From: Shewanella seohaensis
Lineage (GTDB): Bacteria > Pseudomonadota > Gammaproteobacteria > Enterobacterales > Shewanellaceae
Direction of reading: 5' to 3'
Assembly: GCF_025449215.1 (NCBI RefSeq)
Contig: NZ_CP104900.1
Span: forward strand, 372,001 to 436,000
DNA length: 64,000 nt
Both the position numbers and the translations under genes were made by a program. The notes beneath the pieces are model-generated. The model did not search any database, was not told the DNA's origin, and saw only the letters and a program-made list of their open reading frames with translations. Shown piece by piece: positions 1-8,816 of this stretch (position 1 is its first letter; each line of letters starts with the position of its first letter).

Positions 1-465
1 GCCGGAGGCATTACACTGATTTGGTTGCTGACATATTTGAGCTGGCGCAAGCGCTGGGTGTGGCGTCAGCTGTCCATCAATAAGGCAGATCTCGACGCTA
101 ATACACAGTTAATTTTCAATCGCCACTGTATCAGGTTGCCCCAACATATCTGCGGCGGCAACAGCACTATACCTAGAGTTGAGATTGAAAAAATCACTTT
201 CCATTGGGTTAGTTATTTCAGTGAAATGCAAAAGCGCAATCGGGTCCATGGTGTGACGATTCACTTGCACAACGGCAAGCATTACCAGCTTTCCGGTATG
301 GCCTACCCCCATAGAAGCTTGCTCTATCTGGCAATATTTTTTGATTATTCAGTGGAGCTTATCGAGCAGCCGCCCCCAAGGGAACGGCTGGTTATTTTGG
401 TTATCGCCTTGGCGGTCATCACATCGTTATTCAATCTAGTCATGATTGCAGCCCACTGGCATTGA
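1..465 (+). CDS. Hypothetical membrane protein, 5' end outside window
   Basis: The reading frame is open from the first base, so the true start lies upstream. A hydrophobic stretch at the very start and another near the C-terminus (about residues 130-150) flank a soluble region of roughly 90 residues. That region aligns by eye with the product at 3332-4008: both have an acidic-basic stretch followed by a tryptophan, then a segment ending in LLYL.(I/V)(F/Y)FDY. The two are probably paralogues of an unknown membrane family, perhaps with a small PH-like beta domain between membrane segments. No catalytic motif is seen. Function unknown; the coding call is solid because of the paralogue. Confidence 0.7.
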   Translation, partial: AGGITLIWLLTYLSWRKRWVWRQLSINKADLDANTQLIFNRHCIRLPQHICGGNSTIPRVEIEKITFHWVSYFSEMQKRNRVHGVTIHLHNGKHYQLSGMAYPHRSLLYLAIFFDYSVELIEQPPPRERLVILVIALAVITSLFNLVMIAAHWH

Positions 466-510
466 CCTTAAGCCCGCAGATAAAGCTATAAATGTCTGAT
501 TCGGCATTTG

Positions 511-541
511 GGTTAATACTTAGGTGCTATTGTGATGACGG
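511..541 (+). repeat. Diverged copy of leader repeat
   Basis: This stretch upstream of the gene at 618 keeps the core GTTAATACTT..GTG.TTGTGATGA of the leader found at 2293, 4138 and 6992, with several substitutions. It sits about 80-105 bases before the start codon, a similar position to the other copies. It may carry a shared promoter or regulator site. Confidence 0.5.
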
Positions 542-617
542 CAGCTTAAGGGAAAAATAGCGGGACAACATTCCGCTATAACATTGATGTTTAATGCTTT
601 AAATCATAAGGATATGT

Positions 618-1103
618 ATGCCACGTTTTTTTCCCGTTGCCATATTTACACTCGTATTATCCATTCTCACCTTGATGACTTCATCGGCTGCAACAGCGAC
701 TGAGGGCGCAATGTCAGCCCCACGGAGCGATGGATTATTTCAAGGCACGGCCGATGCGAGCGAGGCCAATCTCACCACCCTATGTGAGAGCTATATGCGC
801 GAGGGTTTCATTCATAACGAGGTCACCCTCTACCTCAAACTGCTGCCGCCTGAAGCGGCAGAATATGAGGCGGATATCCGCAAAGGTATTGCCCGATCTT
901 TCGAGAAGAAGTTCAAGGGACTGACCGAGCCAAGCTATCAGATATTGGAAGTAGGCCCGATGGAACAGGGAGAATATAAAGGTAAAGCAACCCGATCCAT
1001 AAAACTGAAATATCAGGGGCGAGGCGTCAAAGGAGATAGACGAAGTCGCTGCTATTTTAAACAGCACGAGAATGGTCGTTGGTACCTGGGTCAGCATCCC
1101 TGA
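618..1103 (+). CDS. Exported hypothetical protein
   Basis: 161 residues. The start ATG is preceded by AAGGAT four bases upstream. Residues 1-27 form a signal peptide (basic MPR, long hydrophobic core, Ala-rich cleavage region ending near ATA). The mature part is small, charged and mixed alpha/beta, with two cysteines (in LCESYM and RCYF) that could pair in the periplasm. The C-terminal end (ENGRWYLGQHP) resembles the closing strand of small periplasmic NTF2-like or DUF4878-like folds, but I cannot assign a family. A diverged leader repeat lies upstream, linking it to the exported proteins further on. Role unknown. Confidence 0.7.
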   Translation: MPRFFPVAIFTLVLSILTLMTSSAATATEGAMSAPRSDGLFQGTADASEANLTTLCESYMREGFIHNEVTLYLKLLPPEAAEYEADIRKGIARSFEKKFKGLTEPSYQILEVGPMEQGEYKGKATRSIKLKYQGRGVKGDRRSRCYFKQHENGRWYLGQHP

Positions 1104-1259
1104 CCCTTACCGCAAGAAGGCGTCCCATGGGCGCCTTTGACTTACGACAGACATAGGAATAACCGACCCAATTATCCACTGACAACCAAGGGTAATGGAT
1201 GACAATGTAACATATTACCCAAAGCAAATATCACAACACACGATTGGACCCCTGCCAAC

Positions 1260-2291
1260 ATGAGCTATAGCATAAGTAAACACACGGATGACTCACTTAT
1301 TTTAACAAATACTCGAGGCATGGCTGGGATCTTGGTAAGCATATTCTTTGTCTTTTTCGGTCTTATGTTGATGACGCTGGCGGTCGGTGAATGGCAGGAG
1401 AGCGGTGAATGGCCTGTGGCGATGTGCCTGTTTGGCGCTGCGGCATTTTTGCCTGTGTTCCGGTTTAACAAGGTCGTGATAAGCGCCAAGAGCAAAGATC
1501 TAGTACAAACCCAATCTTGGTTTGGCGTTGTCTTTGGCAGTAAGCACATTCTCAATGAGCAACTATCCTTGATTGAAATATCGGGCTTAATCTCTGGCGA
1601 ATTTGCGCATTTCCTAGATCCCAGCGAACATGTCAGACATAGCTATTCTCTGACCTTCTTCAGCCATCCAAAACTAACACTCACAATTGCGACCTTTTCC
1701 GACCTACTCAAAACAATTGCGTTTTTTGAAGCCCATTTTGATACGAACATCGCCTTGCTAATAGGTAATAACAGACACAAATTCACTCCAGCAGGACTCA
1801 TGGAGAAAGGTAAGCCCACACCTCTGCCACAGGATGGCCTAGTACGGCAGACTGGAGTTGCGCAACTCAGTGTTAAAGGACATCCATTGGTCATCTGGAT
1901 GATCAACATCCCCATTTTATCTGTAGCACTGCTGGGTATCTGGATGCTGCACTTCCAAGAAGAAATGTTTCGTCAAGTCTATATCCCACCTTTCTACCAA
2001 TATGCCTTGTCAGCCTGCTTGATAGCTTTAAGCCTTGGGTTTGTGGCATTCATCAGAGGTGCTTGTCTGTTAACGGTCGAGAATGACATGTTAACCATCA
2101 GCAAGAAGGGCTGCAGGACCAAACACTTTAAGCTTGCCGATGTCTGGGGCGTCTCACAGGTAACAAATGTTACCTATCTATTGACGAAAAAGGGTGCTGT
2201 AAAATTAGCCTATAAACTACCTGATAAGCATAACTTTGCGATCCACAGTTGGTTAACGCAATTTATCCGAGACTCATCCAACCCAATCTAA
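1260..2291 (+). CDS. Hypothetical four-helix membrane protein
   Basis: 343 residues. Hydrophobic segments lie near residues 20-42, 50-66, 208-232 and 248-272. Between the second and third is a soluble domain of about 130 residues, and after the fourth a shorter one of about 65. The sequence following each hydrophobic pair (RFNKVVISAKSKDLV and LTVENDMLTISKKGC) looks like the opening strands of a PH-like domain, so the protein may be two repeats of '2 TM + PH-like'. This is inference from pattern only. No Shine-Dalgarno is obvious before the ATG. It sits among unknown envelope genes. Confidence 0.65.
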   Translation: MSYSISKHTDDSLILTNTRGMAGILVSIFFVFFGLMLMTLAVGEWQESGEWPVAMCLFGAAAFLPVFRFNKVVISAKSKDLVQTQSWFGVVFGSKHILNEQLSLIEISGLISGEFAHFLDPSEHVRHSYSLTFFSHPKLTLTIATFSDLLKTIAFFEAHFDTNIALLIGNNRHKFTPAGLMEKGKPTPLPQDGLVRQTGVAQLSVKGHPLVIWMINIPILSVALLGIWMLHFQEEMFRQVYIPPFYQYALSACLIALSLGFVAFIRGACLLTVENDMLTISKKGCRTKHFKLADVWGVSQVTNVTYLLTKKGAVKLAYKLPDKHNFAIHSWLTQFIRDSSNPI

Positions 2292-2292
2292 A

Positions 2293-2347
2293 ACAAGTTA
2301 ATACTTTAGCGTGATTGAGGAGATGGACTCTAGACGCAAAAATGGCT
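2293..2347 (+). repeat. Leader repeat, copy A
   Basis: These 55 bases are identical to 6992-7046 and close to 4138-4193. All lie 70-140 bases upstream of a start codon for an exported protein. The core is GTTAATACTTTAGCGTGATT followed by GGACTCTAGACGCAAAAA. No open reading frame explains the conservation, so it is most likely a common promoter/5'-UTR or regulator-binding region copied with the genes. Confidence 0.75.
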
Positions 2348-2375
2348 GACGAACAAACTGGTAAACAGGTCTAGT

Positions 2376-2601
2376 TGTCAATCACTTAATCACTCTCTTC
2401 GCCAAGAGCCGCTTCATCACAAGGATGTTTATTTTGCGACTACCCCACTCTGCCCTTACTCTATCCTTAATCACTTTTCTAGCCCTGCCGCTATTTACAC
2501 AAGCAACAACCGTCACGCCCAAAGAACATCATGGCACTTGGGAAAATAAAGATGAAGATGGTGATGGGGTGCCAGATGAATTGGATGATTATCCGTTTGA
2601 T
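2376..2601 (+). repeat. Duplicated promoter-plus-N-terminus block, copy 1
   Basis: About 226 bases nearly identical to 4219-4444 (a handful of mismatches). The block covers the end of the leader, the ribosome site, the signal peptide and the first ~59 codons. Identity stops abruptly after the codons for DDYPFD, beyond which the two proteins are only distantly alike. Confidence 0.85.
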
Positions 2602-3270
2602 TCAAGCAGAAATAAATATCCAGTATTTATAGAGCAGGAACCGAATGACAACCCATCAGTGGCCACACCAATCGAAATAGATCAAGGGGCCATAGTACGA
2701 GGGGTTATAAGCTCTGAATTGGACAAAGGAGATCTGTTTAAGTTTGTAACAACCGAGCTTAAACAATACACAGCTGTCTTCAAAACGTCATCAGCTCGAT
2801 TTAAACCACAAGTGTATATTTCAAATGAAGATGGCCTTGTTATGAATGACATCTTTTTATATCAATACACAAAACCGAATATCTACGTAGTAAACTTTCC
2901 AATATATGACCCGGGTACATATCAATTAAGTTTAATTGATGAAAACTTTTCAGGTTGGCCAGATCTTTCCTACGAAATTGTATTTTTTAACGATACTGAT
3001 GTTGATTCATTTGATGATATGAAAGAACGAGCAGTGGGTTCTGACCTGCTAGAAAATGATATGGACAAGGATAAAATTTTAGATGGACTCGAGTTTATCT
3101 TCGGCACTATTAATAAAAGTATAGATATTGATAATGACTCTATTCCAAATTGGTTGGATTCTGACTCTGATGGCGATGGGTTTAGCGATAAATTTGAGGG
3201 AAGTAATGATTTAGATAATGACACCATTCCAAATTTTTTAGATCGAGATGCTGATGGAAATGGTACATGA
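2425..3270 (+). CDS. Exported calcium-binding-repeat protein, short form
   Basis: 281 residues. Start chosen at the ATG after CACAAGGATG, conserved in the paralogue at 4268. Signal peptide about residues 1-27. There follow a D-rich DxDGDG segment (thrombospondin type-3/EF-like, likely Ca2+ binding), a beta-rich PPC-like domain (about 65-185), then more D-rich repeats (about 190-280) of the NDxDxDxIxNxxD type. It ends right after a repeat (DADGNGT), whereas the paralogue continues for some 360 more residues, so it may be a truncated copy. Likely periplasmic or surface. Function unknown. Confidence 0.75.
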   Translation: MFILRLPHSALTLSLITFLALPLFTQATTVTPKEHHGTWENKDEDGDGVPDELDDYPFDSSRNKYPVFIEQEPNDNPSVATPIEIDQGAIVRGVISSELDKGDLFKFVTTELKQYTAVFKTSSARFKPQVYISNEDGLVMNDIFLYQYTKPNIYVVNFPIYDPGTYQLSLIDENFSGWPDLSYEIVFFNDTDVDSFDDMKERAVGSDLLENDMDKDKILDGLEFIFGTINKSIDIDNDSIPNWLDSDSDGDGFSDKFEGSNDLDNDTIPNFLDRDADGNGT

Positions 3271-3331
3271 TTAAATCTGCTCAAATAGCGGCAATCACTA
3301 GCTCACTCAATTTAAAAGGAACCTGAAAAGC

Positions 3332-4008
3332 ATGGAAAAGCTAACCCTTGACGACACCCCTGGTTTGGCACCACCGATTTCAAAGGGAAAAATCAACTCA
3401 CTAGTGACAGTGACATTCGCCTTAAGTCATCAAGGCTACTCTACCCACTTCCCTTGCCTTTAGAGATGCTCTTTTTCATTGGGCCGCTGGCATTGGCCAT
3501 CTTACCCTTTATCAATCCCCAACTCATGCCCCCTGAAATCTGGTTGGCGCTGAGTATAGGCACCATCTTGGGTAGTCTGATGCTCAAAAAGCTATTCATC
3601 GATAGCATTTATGGTCGGGTGAAAGAGCATGTCTGTCAGATTAACGCCAAACGACTCAATATCCCCGGCAGTCATCTTATCGAGACCAAAGCTGGCCCGA
3701 TAGAAATTCAGCGACAAGACATAAAGCAAATCTGCGTTCGATTTTGGCCCAGCACGCGCGACCTGCGCACCACCTATGATGTCTGTGAGCTAATCATCAC
3801 GCTGCAATCGGACAAATCAATCAGCTTAAAGAGCCTCTACTTTCCGATTAAGCCTCTGCTTTACCTGCTGGTCTACTTCGACTATCCAATCACGCTGCAA
3901 AAGCGTCGACATTCATTAACCATTGTCGCCCGCAGCATATTCGTCGCTTTTCCCTTAGTCGCCTTAGTGGCGGTAACAGGCTTGCTGTTTAAAGAGTATT
4001 TTCTGTAG
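3332..4008 (+). CDS. Hypothetical membrane protein (frameshifted)
   Basis: Translation from the ATG at 3332 (AAAAGGA ribosome site 11 bases upstream) runs only about ten codons before leaving frame. Adding one C to the CCCC run at 3357-3360 joins it to the frame ending at 4008, giving about 225 residues. Two hydrophobic segments follow the new N-terminus (about residues 43-60 and 62-78) and one lies at the C-terminus. The soluble middle aligns with the partial product at 1-465, including the LLYLLVYFDYP end. Hence a paralogue of that unknown family. If the shift is real, translation could only begin at an internal TTG or ATG near 3454-3466. Confidence 0.6.
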
Positions 4009-4100
4009 ATTTAACAGAAACCAAATCGACGAATGACTCTACTATAAAGTTACGCTATTTAGCGTTATGCACACCAACTTAGGCTGGGATTTGGCAAGAT

Positions 4101-4128
4101 AATAAGCATTGTTGAACAATGGCTTATT
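4101..4128. repeat. Imperfect inverted repeat between genes
   Basis: AATAAGC-ATTGTT and AACAAT-G-GCTTATT face each other around a tiny loop. There is no T-run after it, so an intrinsic terminator is doubtful; it may be a protein site or a weak stabilising hairpin at the end of the gene upstream. Confidence 0.35.
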
Positions 4129-4137
4129 CTAGTTGTG

Positions 4138-4193
4138 AAGTTAATACTTTAGCGTGATTGTGATGATGGACTCTAGACGCAAAAATAACTGAC
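4138..4193 (+). repeat. Leader repeat, copy B
   Basis: Same leader as at 2293 and 6992, with GTGATGATGG in place of GAGGAGATGG and a few changes at the 3' end. It lies about 75-130 bases before the start codon at 4268. Confidence 0.75.
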
Positions 4194-4218
4194 TAAAAAA
4201 ACGACAGACTGACATTGA

Positions 4219-4444
4219 TGTCAATCACTTAATCACTCTCTTCGCCAAGAGCCGCTTCATCACAAGGATGTTTATTTTGCGACTACCTCACTCTGCCCTT
4301 GCGCTATCCTTAATCACCTTTCTAGCCCTGCCGCTATTTACACAAGCAACAACTGTCACGCCCACAGAACACCATGGCACATGGGAAAATAAAGATGAAG
4401 ATGGTGATGGGGTGCCAGATGAATTGGATGATTATCCGTTTGAT
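4219..4444 (+). repeat. Duplicated promoter-plus-N-terminus block, copy 2
   Basis: Partner of 2376-2601, offset 1843 bases. It includes the 5'-UTR, ribosome site, signal peptide and first D-rich repeat. The sharp end of identity suggests recent gene conversion or a tandem duplication of the 5' part. Confidence 0.85.
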
Positions 4445-6223
4445 AAATATAAAAGTCAGTACGCCTTAGTTACTGAAGAAGAGTTCAATAATAATCAAGA
4501 TGTTGCAAATCATGTCCAACAAGTCCCATCGCGTATTTATGGGGTTGTGCAACAAGTCAATGATCTCGATTTTTACCAGATAAAACTAGAGGCAGGCAAA
4601 TCAGTCACGTTTTTATTATCTTCCCCAAGTCATGATTTCTCACCAGGTATGGCAGTGTTAGATAGCGAGGGACTAGCTATCCTTGCATGGGCACCAAACT
4701 ATCAGCCTGTCGGAAAATATAAGCGCGCAATCCAAGTAAAACCGAGGACATCAGGCGTTTATTATCTGGTAATCAATGACAAACTTTTCCGCGGCAGGCC
4801 TGATTTTAACTACAAGATAGCGGCATTTTTTGATAATGACGTAGATGCCATTGATGACGCAATAGAACCTGCCTTCGGTTTTGAAGCTTATTCTCAGGAT
4901 ACTGATAATGATGGTATTTATGACGGGGAAGAGTTCTATGTATTAAAATCTGACAATCTGATGCTGCATGACGTCGATGGAGATGGCTTACCCAACTGGC
5001 TCGATGATGATACTGATGCAGATGGAATAAAAGATGGCTTGGAGGGTGCGACTGACTTAGATAATGACGGATTAGCAGCGTTTGCTGACCTTGATGCCGA
5101 TGGAAACTCGGTATTGGATGCCATGGAAGTAGGTAAGAATAGTCAATCTCCGCTCAATTTTGATGGCGATGCACTGGCTGATTTCATCGATCTCGATGAC
5201 GACGATGATCTTATTTTAGATGTCAATGATATAGAACCTCATTCACGAGTAAGATCTGCGGCCTACCCTTCTGAAAATTATAAAGAAATTAGAACTATCT
5301 ATTATCTACATGATGGACAGACTCCAATAAAAGACGTTTTAATTGCGAATAAAAAACATCGAATATTGGGTGATGGCCTGAGTGACGGTTTACTTGTATT
5401 TGCCCGTAAGTCTGGTGAACCAATTAATATGCCAGTCAAAGTCAATCAAGATGCAAGTGTGGATTTCATTTTGCCAGAGGACGCAACCCAAATGTATTTT
5501 GTTGCCTCAAATCTAATCAGCGCCAATGGCATTGATATCCTTTATCGTAATGAAAATATCCCCATAATACTCGAGCAAACAACTCTCCGTACTAAACCAG
5601 GCAGTGAAATATTACTGAGAGGCAGCCGCTTTAATGAACAGACTAAAGTGGTTTTCCTTGGACAGGAAATTGCGCCGCGCTCAATCAACCCAAGTGAATT
5701 AATTTTTGATATTCCCAATAGCGCTGTTTCGGGAGAATTATATGTCAAAAATACCTACGGCAAGAGCAATACCCTTAATGTACAAGTAGGTAGCTCAGTG
5801 TTACTAAAAATAGCCTCTGATGTATCTCTCAACGCGTCGACCTTATCAGCGCTATCAATGGGCAGTGATAATGAAGATCCTCTCTTTTTTAGTGTTCAAA
5901 AAGAGTTGCTACTACCAGTCTCCAACAGAGGGTACGACCAAATATTGGTATTCTTAGGCGATCAACAAATACTTAATGCCGTCTATCATGGTCAGTCTGA
6001 AATCACTGTTGATTATGCAACTACAGCGGTATCACGTGCTTGGCAATTTAGCGGCATTAAAAGCACAACGTTCATCCCTGACTATCAATCACTCTTTGTA
6101 CAAACCCAATCCCTACCCGAAGTTAAGCAACTCGAAGAGTATATTCGTAGCCATATCACACAGCCCGAAACGTTTAATAAACCGCCTTTTTTCAGAGGGT
6201 CGCGGCGGCAGGCGATGCAGTGA
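4268..6223 (+). CDS. Exported multidomain calcium-binding/IPT protein
   Basis: 651 residues. Signal peptide 1-27, then the same D-rich opening as the gene at 2425. A PPC-like beta domain spans about 65-190. Multiple thrombospondin-type-3-like repeats (DxDNDGI, DVDGDGLPNW, DLDADGN and others) run from about 190 to 325. An IPT/TIG-like immunoglobulin fold lies around 440-510 (LRTKPGSEILLRGSRF through SGELYVKNTYG). The last 140 residues match nothing I know. This is an adhesion or surface-protein architecture, likely secreted or anchored in the outer membrane and stabilised by Ca2+. It carries the shared leader upstream. No enzyme motif. Confidence 0.75.
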   Translation: MFILRLPHSALALSLITFLALPLFTQATTVTPTEHHGTWENKDEDGDGVPDELDDYPFDKYKSQYALVTEEEFNNNQDVANHVQQVPSRIYGVVQQVNDLDFYQIKLEAGKSVTFLLSSPSHDFSPGMAVLDSEGLAILAWAPNYQPVGKYKRAIQVKPRTSGVYYLVINDKLFRGRPDFNYKIAAFFDNDVDAIDDAIEPAFGFEAYSQDTDNDGIYDGEEFYVLKSDNLMLHDVDGDGLPNWLDDDTDADGIKDGLEGATDLDNDGLAAFADLDADGNSVLDAMEVGKNSQSPLNFDGDALADFIDLDDDDDLILDVNDIEPHSRVRSAAYPSENYKEIRTIYYLHDGQTPIKDVLIANKKHRILGDGLSDGLLVFARKSGEPINMPVKVNQDASVDFILPEDATQMYFVASNLISANGIDILYRNENIPIILEQTTLRTKPGSEILLRGSRFNEQTKVVFLGQEIAPRSINPSELIFDIPNSAVSGELYVKNTYGKSNTLNVQVGSSVLLKIASDVSLNASTLSALSMGSDNEDPLFFSVQKELLLPVSNRGYDQILVFLGDQQILNAVYHGQSEITVDYATTAVSRAWQFSGIKSTTFIPDYQSLFVQTQSLPEVKQLEEYIRSHITQPETFNKPPFFRGSRRQAMQ

Positions 6224-6469
6224 ACAAATTACTCAATACGTTATAGCGAGATAACTACCAGAAATAATGAGATACCCATTAGAACCATGACGCACTCGCA
6301 AGCTGATGCAGTAACGCGATGCGATTATTCTCAATGACAGAAATACCTCCCCTGTTTGTAACAGCACAGCGATGACAAACAGAGAAGAAATAGCGTATTT
6401 CTTACGAAATATAAGTCAGCAATACGGGTCTCAACCCTGTGGCATAACACTCTTGATATTGGAACTCAT

Positions 6470-6975
6470 ATGAAATTACAGAAACTCTGCCTATTTAAAC
6501 TTGGTAAACCTATATCTCTACTGCTAGGGCTTGCAGCGATATTCCCCATGTACGCCACTGGTTCAGAGTTACCTGCTGAATTAATTGCCGAGCTTAAACC
6601 CCGCTGTGACAAAATGATGCAGGATATTCGCGATAACAAAATGGATGACATGATTAAAGAGTTTCATCCCATGTTACAGACATGGAATGAGGGTAAGTTA
6701 GCGAAGAAGATGGCCATGCTTAGCATCAATGGTTATAAAAATGAAATGTTCGGTCAAATTCCATTAGATAAAATCGTATTCTCCGAGCAAGAATCCAGTT
6801 TTCGAGACCCAAGTAAAGATAACATAGGGCAATATCCCGATATGACAAACATGGCAGATTTGCATTATAACTTTTACTTTGTGAGACCTGATGGCAGAAA
6901 ACAAAAGGAAGCGTGAACTGCGTTCTGTTTGAAGCTGCTGGTAAATGGTATTTCGAAGATAATCTCCCGTTTTAA
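6470..6975 (+). CDS. Exported hypothetical protein (frameshifted near C-terminus)
   Basis: The frame from ATG 6470 meets a stop at 6914 just after a lysine-rich stretch, but the +1 frame continues smoothly with NCVLFEAAGKWYFEDN to a TAA at 6973. One extra A in the A-runs at 6898-6906 restores a protein of about 168 residues. Residues 1-32 form a signal peptide (basic N-terminus, LLLGLAAIF core). The restored C-terminus (beta strand ending in GKWYFED) is like that of small periplasmic NTF2-like/DUF4864-type proteins and echoes the end of the product at 618. Function unknown. Confidence 0.6.
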
Positions 6976-6991
6976 CCAAACGGTACCTAAC

Positions 6992-7046
6992 ACAAGTTAA
7001 TACTTTAGCGTGATTGAGGAGATGGACTCTAGACGCAAAAATGGCT
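6992..7046 (+). repeat. Leader repeat, copy C
   Basis: Identical over 55 bases to 2293-2347. It precedes the exported protein that starts at 7132. Confidence 0.75.
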
Positions 7047-7131
7047 AACGAAAAACGTCAGCCATTATACCTGTCAGTCTCGCTAGCCAATCTGTTGGCT
7101 AAAATTCGTTTTCATCACAAGGAAGTTTATT

Positions 7132-8451
7132 ATGCCTTCTGCCCACTTCCACAGGTTTTTCTCTTTAATCGTCCTATATGGCTTACTTGTCTGGAGTAGC
7201 TTTCCTGCGGGTGCAGCACAGGATAGAGATCTGGCATTGGCAACTTTTGACAGCAAAACAGCACCACTGCTAAAGCAAGCAATTGTATTAGGGGAAACCG
7301 CGCCAGAGGACAAAATTGACGATGCGCTAGAGCGTCACCAAGGCGATGCAGTTGCCGTTTTAAAGGAAGGTATACCTCAACGTCTGGCGATTAAAGCAAA
7401 GCAACAACTCACATTAGCGGATGAATACCTTAAGTATTTTAAAGAATTACAGCAGCAAGTTTCGCATACAAGCCAATGCCATCAACCGCAGCTAATGGCT
7501 GATTTTAACTCGCAAATCAAAGAACTAACTGCCTATGCAGATAGGCTTAACACTTACTCTAATATCCAAAATCTAGGCGATGCCTTCCCAGCGTTAATGG
7601 ACATGAATATCAGCCAGGCACGGGTCAATACCCTAACGAGTCTATTTCATCGATTTCGTATCTGTGTTTTAGGCGATGATTCACCAGCCTTGGTCGAGGG
7701 GCTCAGCGGCGAGAAAGGAGATGCAATAGCTAATGCCTTTATCAGTACATTTGCAGCCAAACAGGGAGTGATTCCGCCTACTACACCCGAATATATGTCA
7801 GAGAATGATACTGAAGGTATTTCCCAATTCAGTGAGATAGACGAGCCTGAGCTTATCCAAGAAAAACCAGAGCAAGATTTTGGCACCTTTGATGGGCCTC
7901 AAACAGAGGCCACAAGTGAGATTTCACAGCCCATTTCAGCCCTAAAATTTAGCAACAAGCCACTGGGTGACTGTATTCAACAACAGGCGAAACTGCTCGC
8001 GATTCAACAAAGCCAAGAACTCAACTTGCTGAATTGTCAGTTTAATCCCACCGATATGGTGATATTGGACGACCTCAACGACTTTAGCCATCTTGACACC
8101 CTTAGCTTAAAAGGTGGCACGCTCACTTCACTTTCTAATCTGAACAACAATAATCTTAAAACACTTATGTTGAACAATATGAAGGTTACTGATTTTAATT
8201 CGAAAAACCTACAGCTAGATAGTTTGCTAATCAGCCAAGTGAATTCTAACAATTGGTCAAGCTTACTCTCCCTTAACGCCCAGACAATTAGTATTGATAA
8301 CACCGTTGATTGCAATCAACTCAAGCCTCTATTGACATCGGAAAAGCTGATCCCTATTCATCCAGGACTTAGCCCAACAGAAATGGCCGAACGTATGCAA
8401 CAAGCAGAAGCTAATGGCATACCACTGTTAATGCTCGAATGTGCAATCTAA
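7132..8451 (+). CDS. Exported hypothetical protein with LRR-like C-terminus
   Basis: 439 residues with a good ribosome site (CACAAGGAAG) nine bases before the ATG. Residues 1-29 are a signal peptide ending GAA. The central part is helical (about 30-200), followed by an acidic, proline-containing linker (about 215-265). From about 300 to 420 the sequence falls into irregular leucine-rich-repeat-like units (LDTLSLKGG, LKTLMLNNM, LDSLLISQV). Cysteine pairs occur at DCIQ/LNCQF and in DCNQ/LECAI. It may be a periplasmic protein-binding molecule. The shared leader links it to the other exported proteins nearby. No named family recognised. Confidence 0.7.
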   Translation: MPSAHFHRFFSLIVLYGLLVWSSFPAGAAQDRDLALATFDSKTAPLLKQAIVLGETAPEDKIDDALERHQGDAVAVLKEGIPQRLAIKAKQQLTLADEYLKYFKELQQQVSHTSQCHQPQLMADFNSQIKELTAYADRLNTYSNIQNLGDAFPALMDMNISQARVNTLTSLFHRFRICVLGDDSPALVEGLSGEKGDAIANAFISTFAAKQGVIPPTTPEYMSENDTEGISQFSEIDEPELIQEKPEQDFGTFDGPQTEATSEISQPISALKFSNKPLGDCIQQQAKLLAIQQSQELNLLNCQFNPTDMVILDDLNDFSHLDTLSLKGGTLTSLSNLNNNNLKTLMLNNMKVTDFNSKNLQLDSLLISQVNSNNWSSLLSLNAQTISIDNTVDCNQLKPLLTSEKLIPIHPGLSPTEMAERMQQAEANGIPLLMLECAI

Positions 8452-8816
8452 AAATGTATTTAACAGACGTAAGCCGCTAAGAGCCCCTTATCATACTTTT
8501 GTATAGTTGTATGATTTTTAAACAAAAAGAAAATATACGCGCTACTAATACAGCAATTTTACTGCGCTGTGTTACGACAGGAAGGATGCCAAACGTTGTC
8601 GTGAAAGGGATTTCACATCAAGCCGCATGTTTTATCACAAGCGGCGTCGATTTTTATCCACTCAGACCGATACTCTCGCCCTTCTTAGTCACCTAGGCTC
8701 ATGCTATTTGGCTTGGCCATGAATAATACTGCAACACGTTGAATACTCGACGTTATCAGATGACTCCACGCTAACTTAGTGCAATGGAAATTGCCGAATT
8801 AATGTAAGGACACAAG
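8452..8816. other. Intergenic region with a weak hairpin
   Basis: 365 bases without a convincing gene. A GCCGC...GCGGC hairpin with a downstream T-run (about 8622-8657) might end transcription. An A/T-rich stretch near 8500-8545 could hold a promoter. Nothing else stands out. Confidence 0.4.

Noticed and set aside
2970..3284. Serine-rich open frame antisense to the D-rich repeats
   Set aside because: Serine-rich product is the complement of GAT/GAC-rich codons; not a gene.
8499..8696. Open frame of 65 codons in the intergenic region
   Set aside because: No ribosome site, no coding character, and it contains a hairpin; probably chance.
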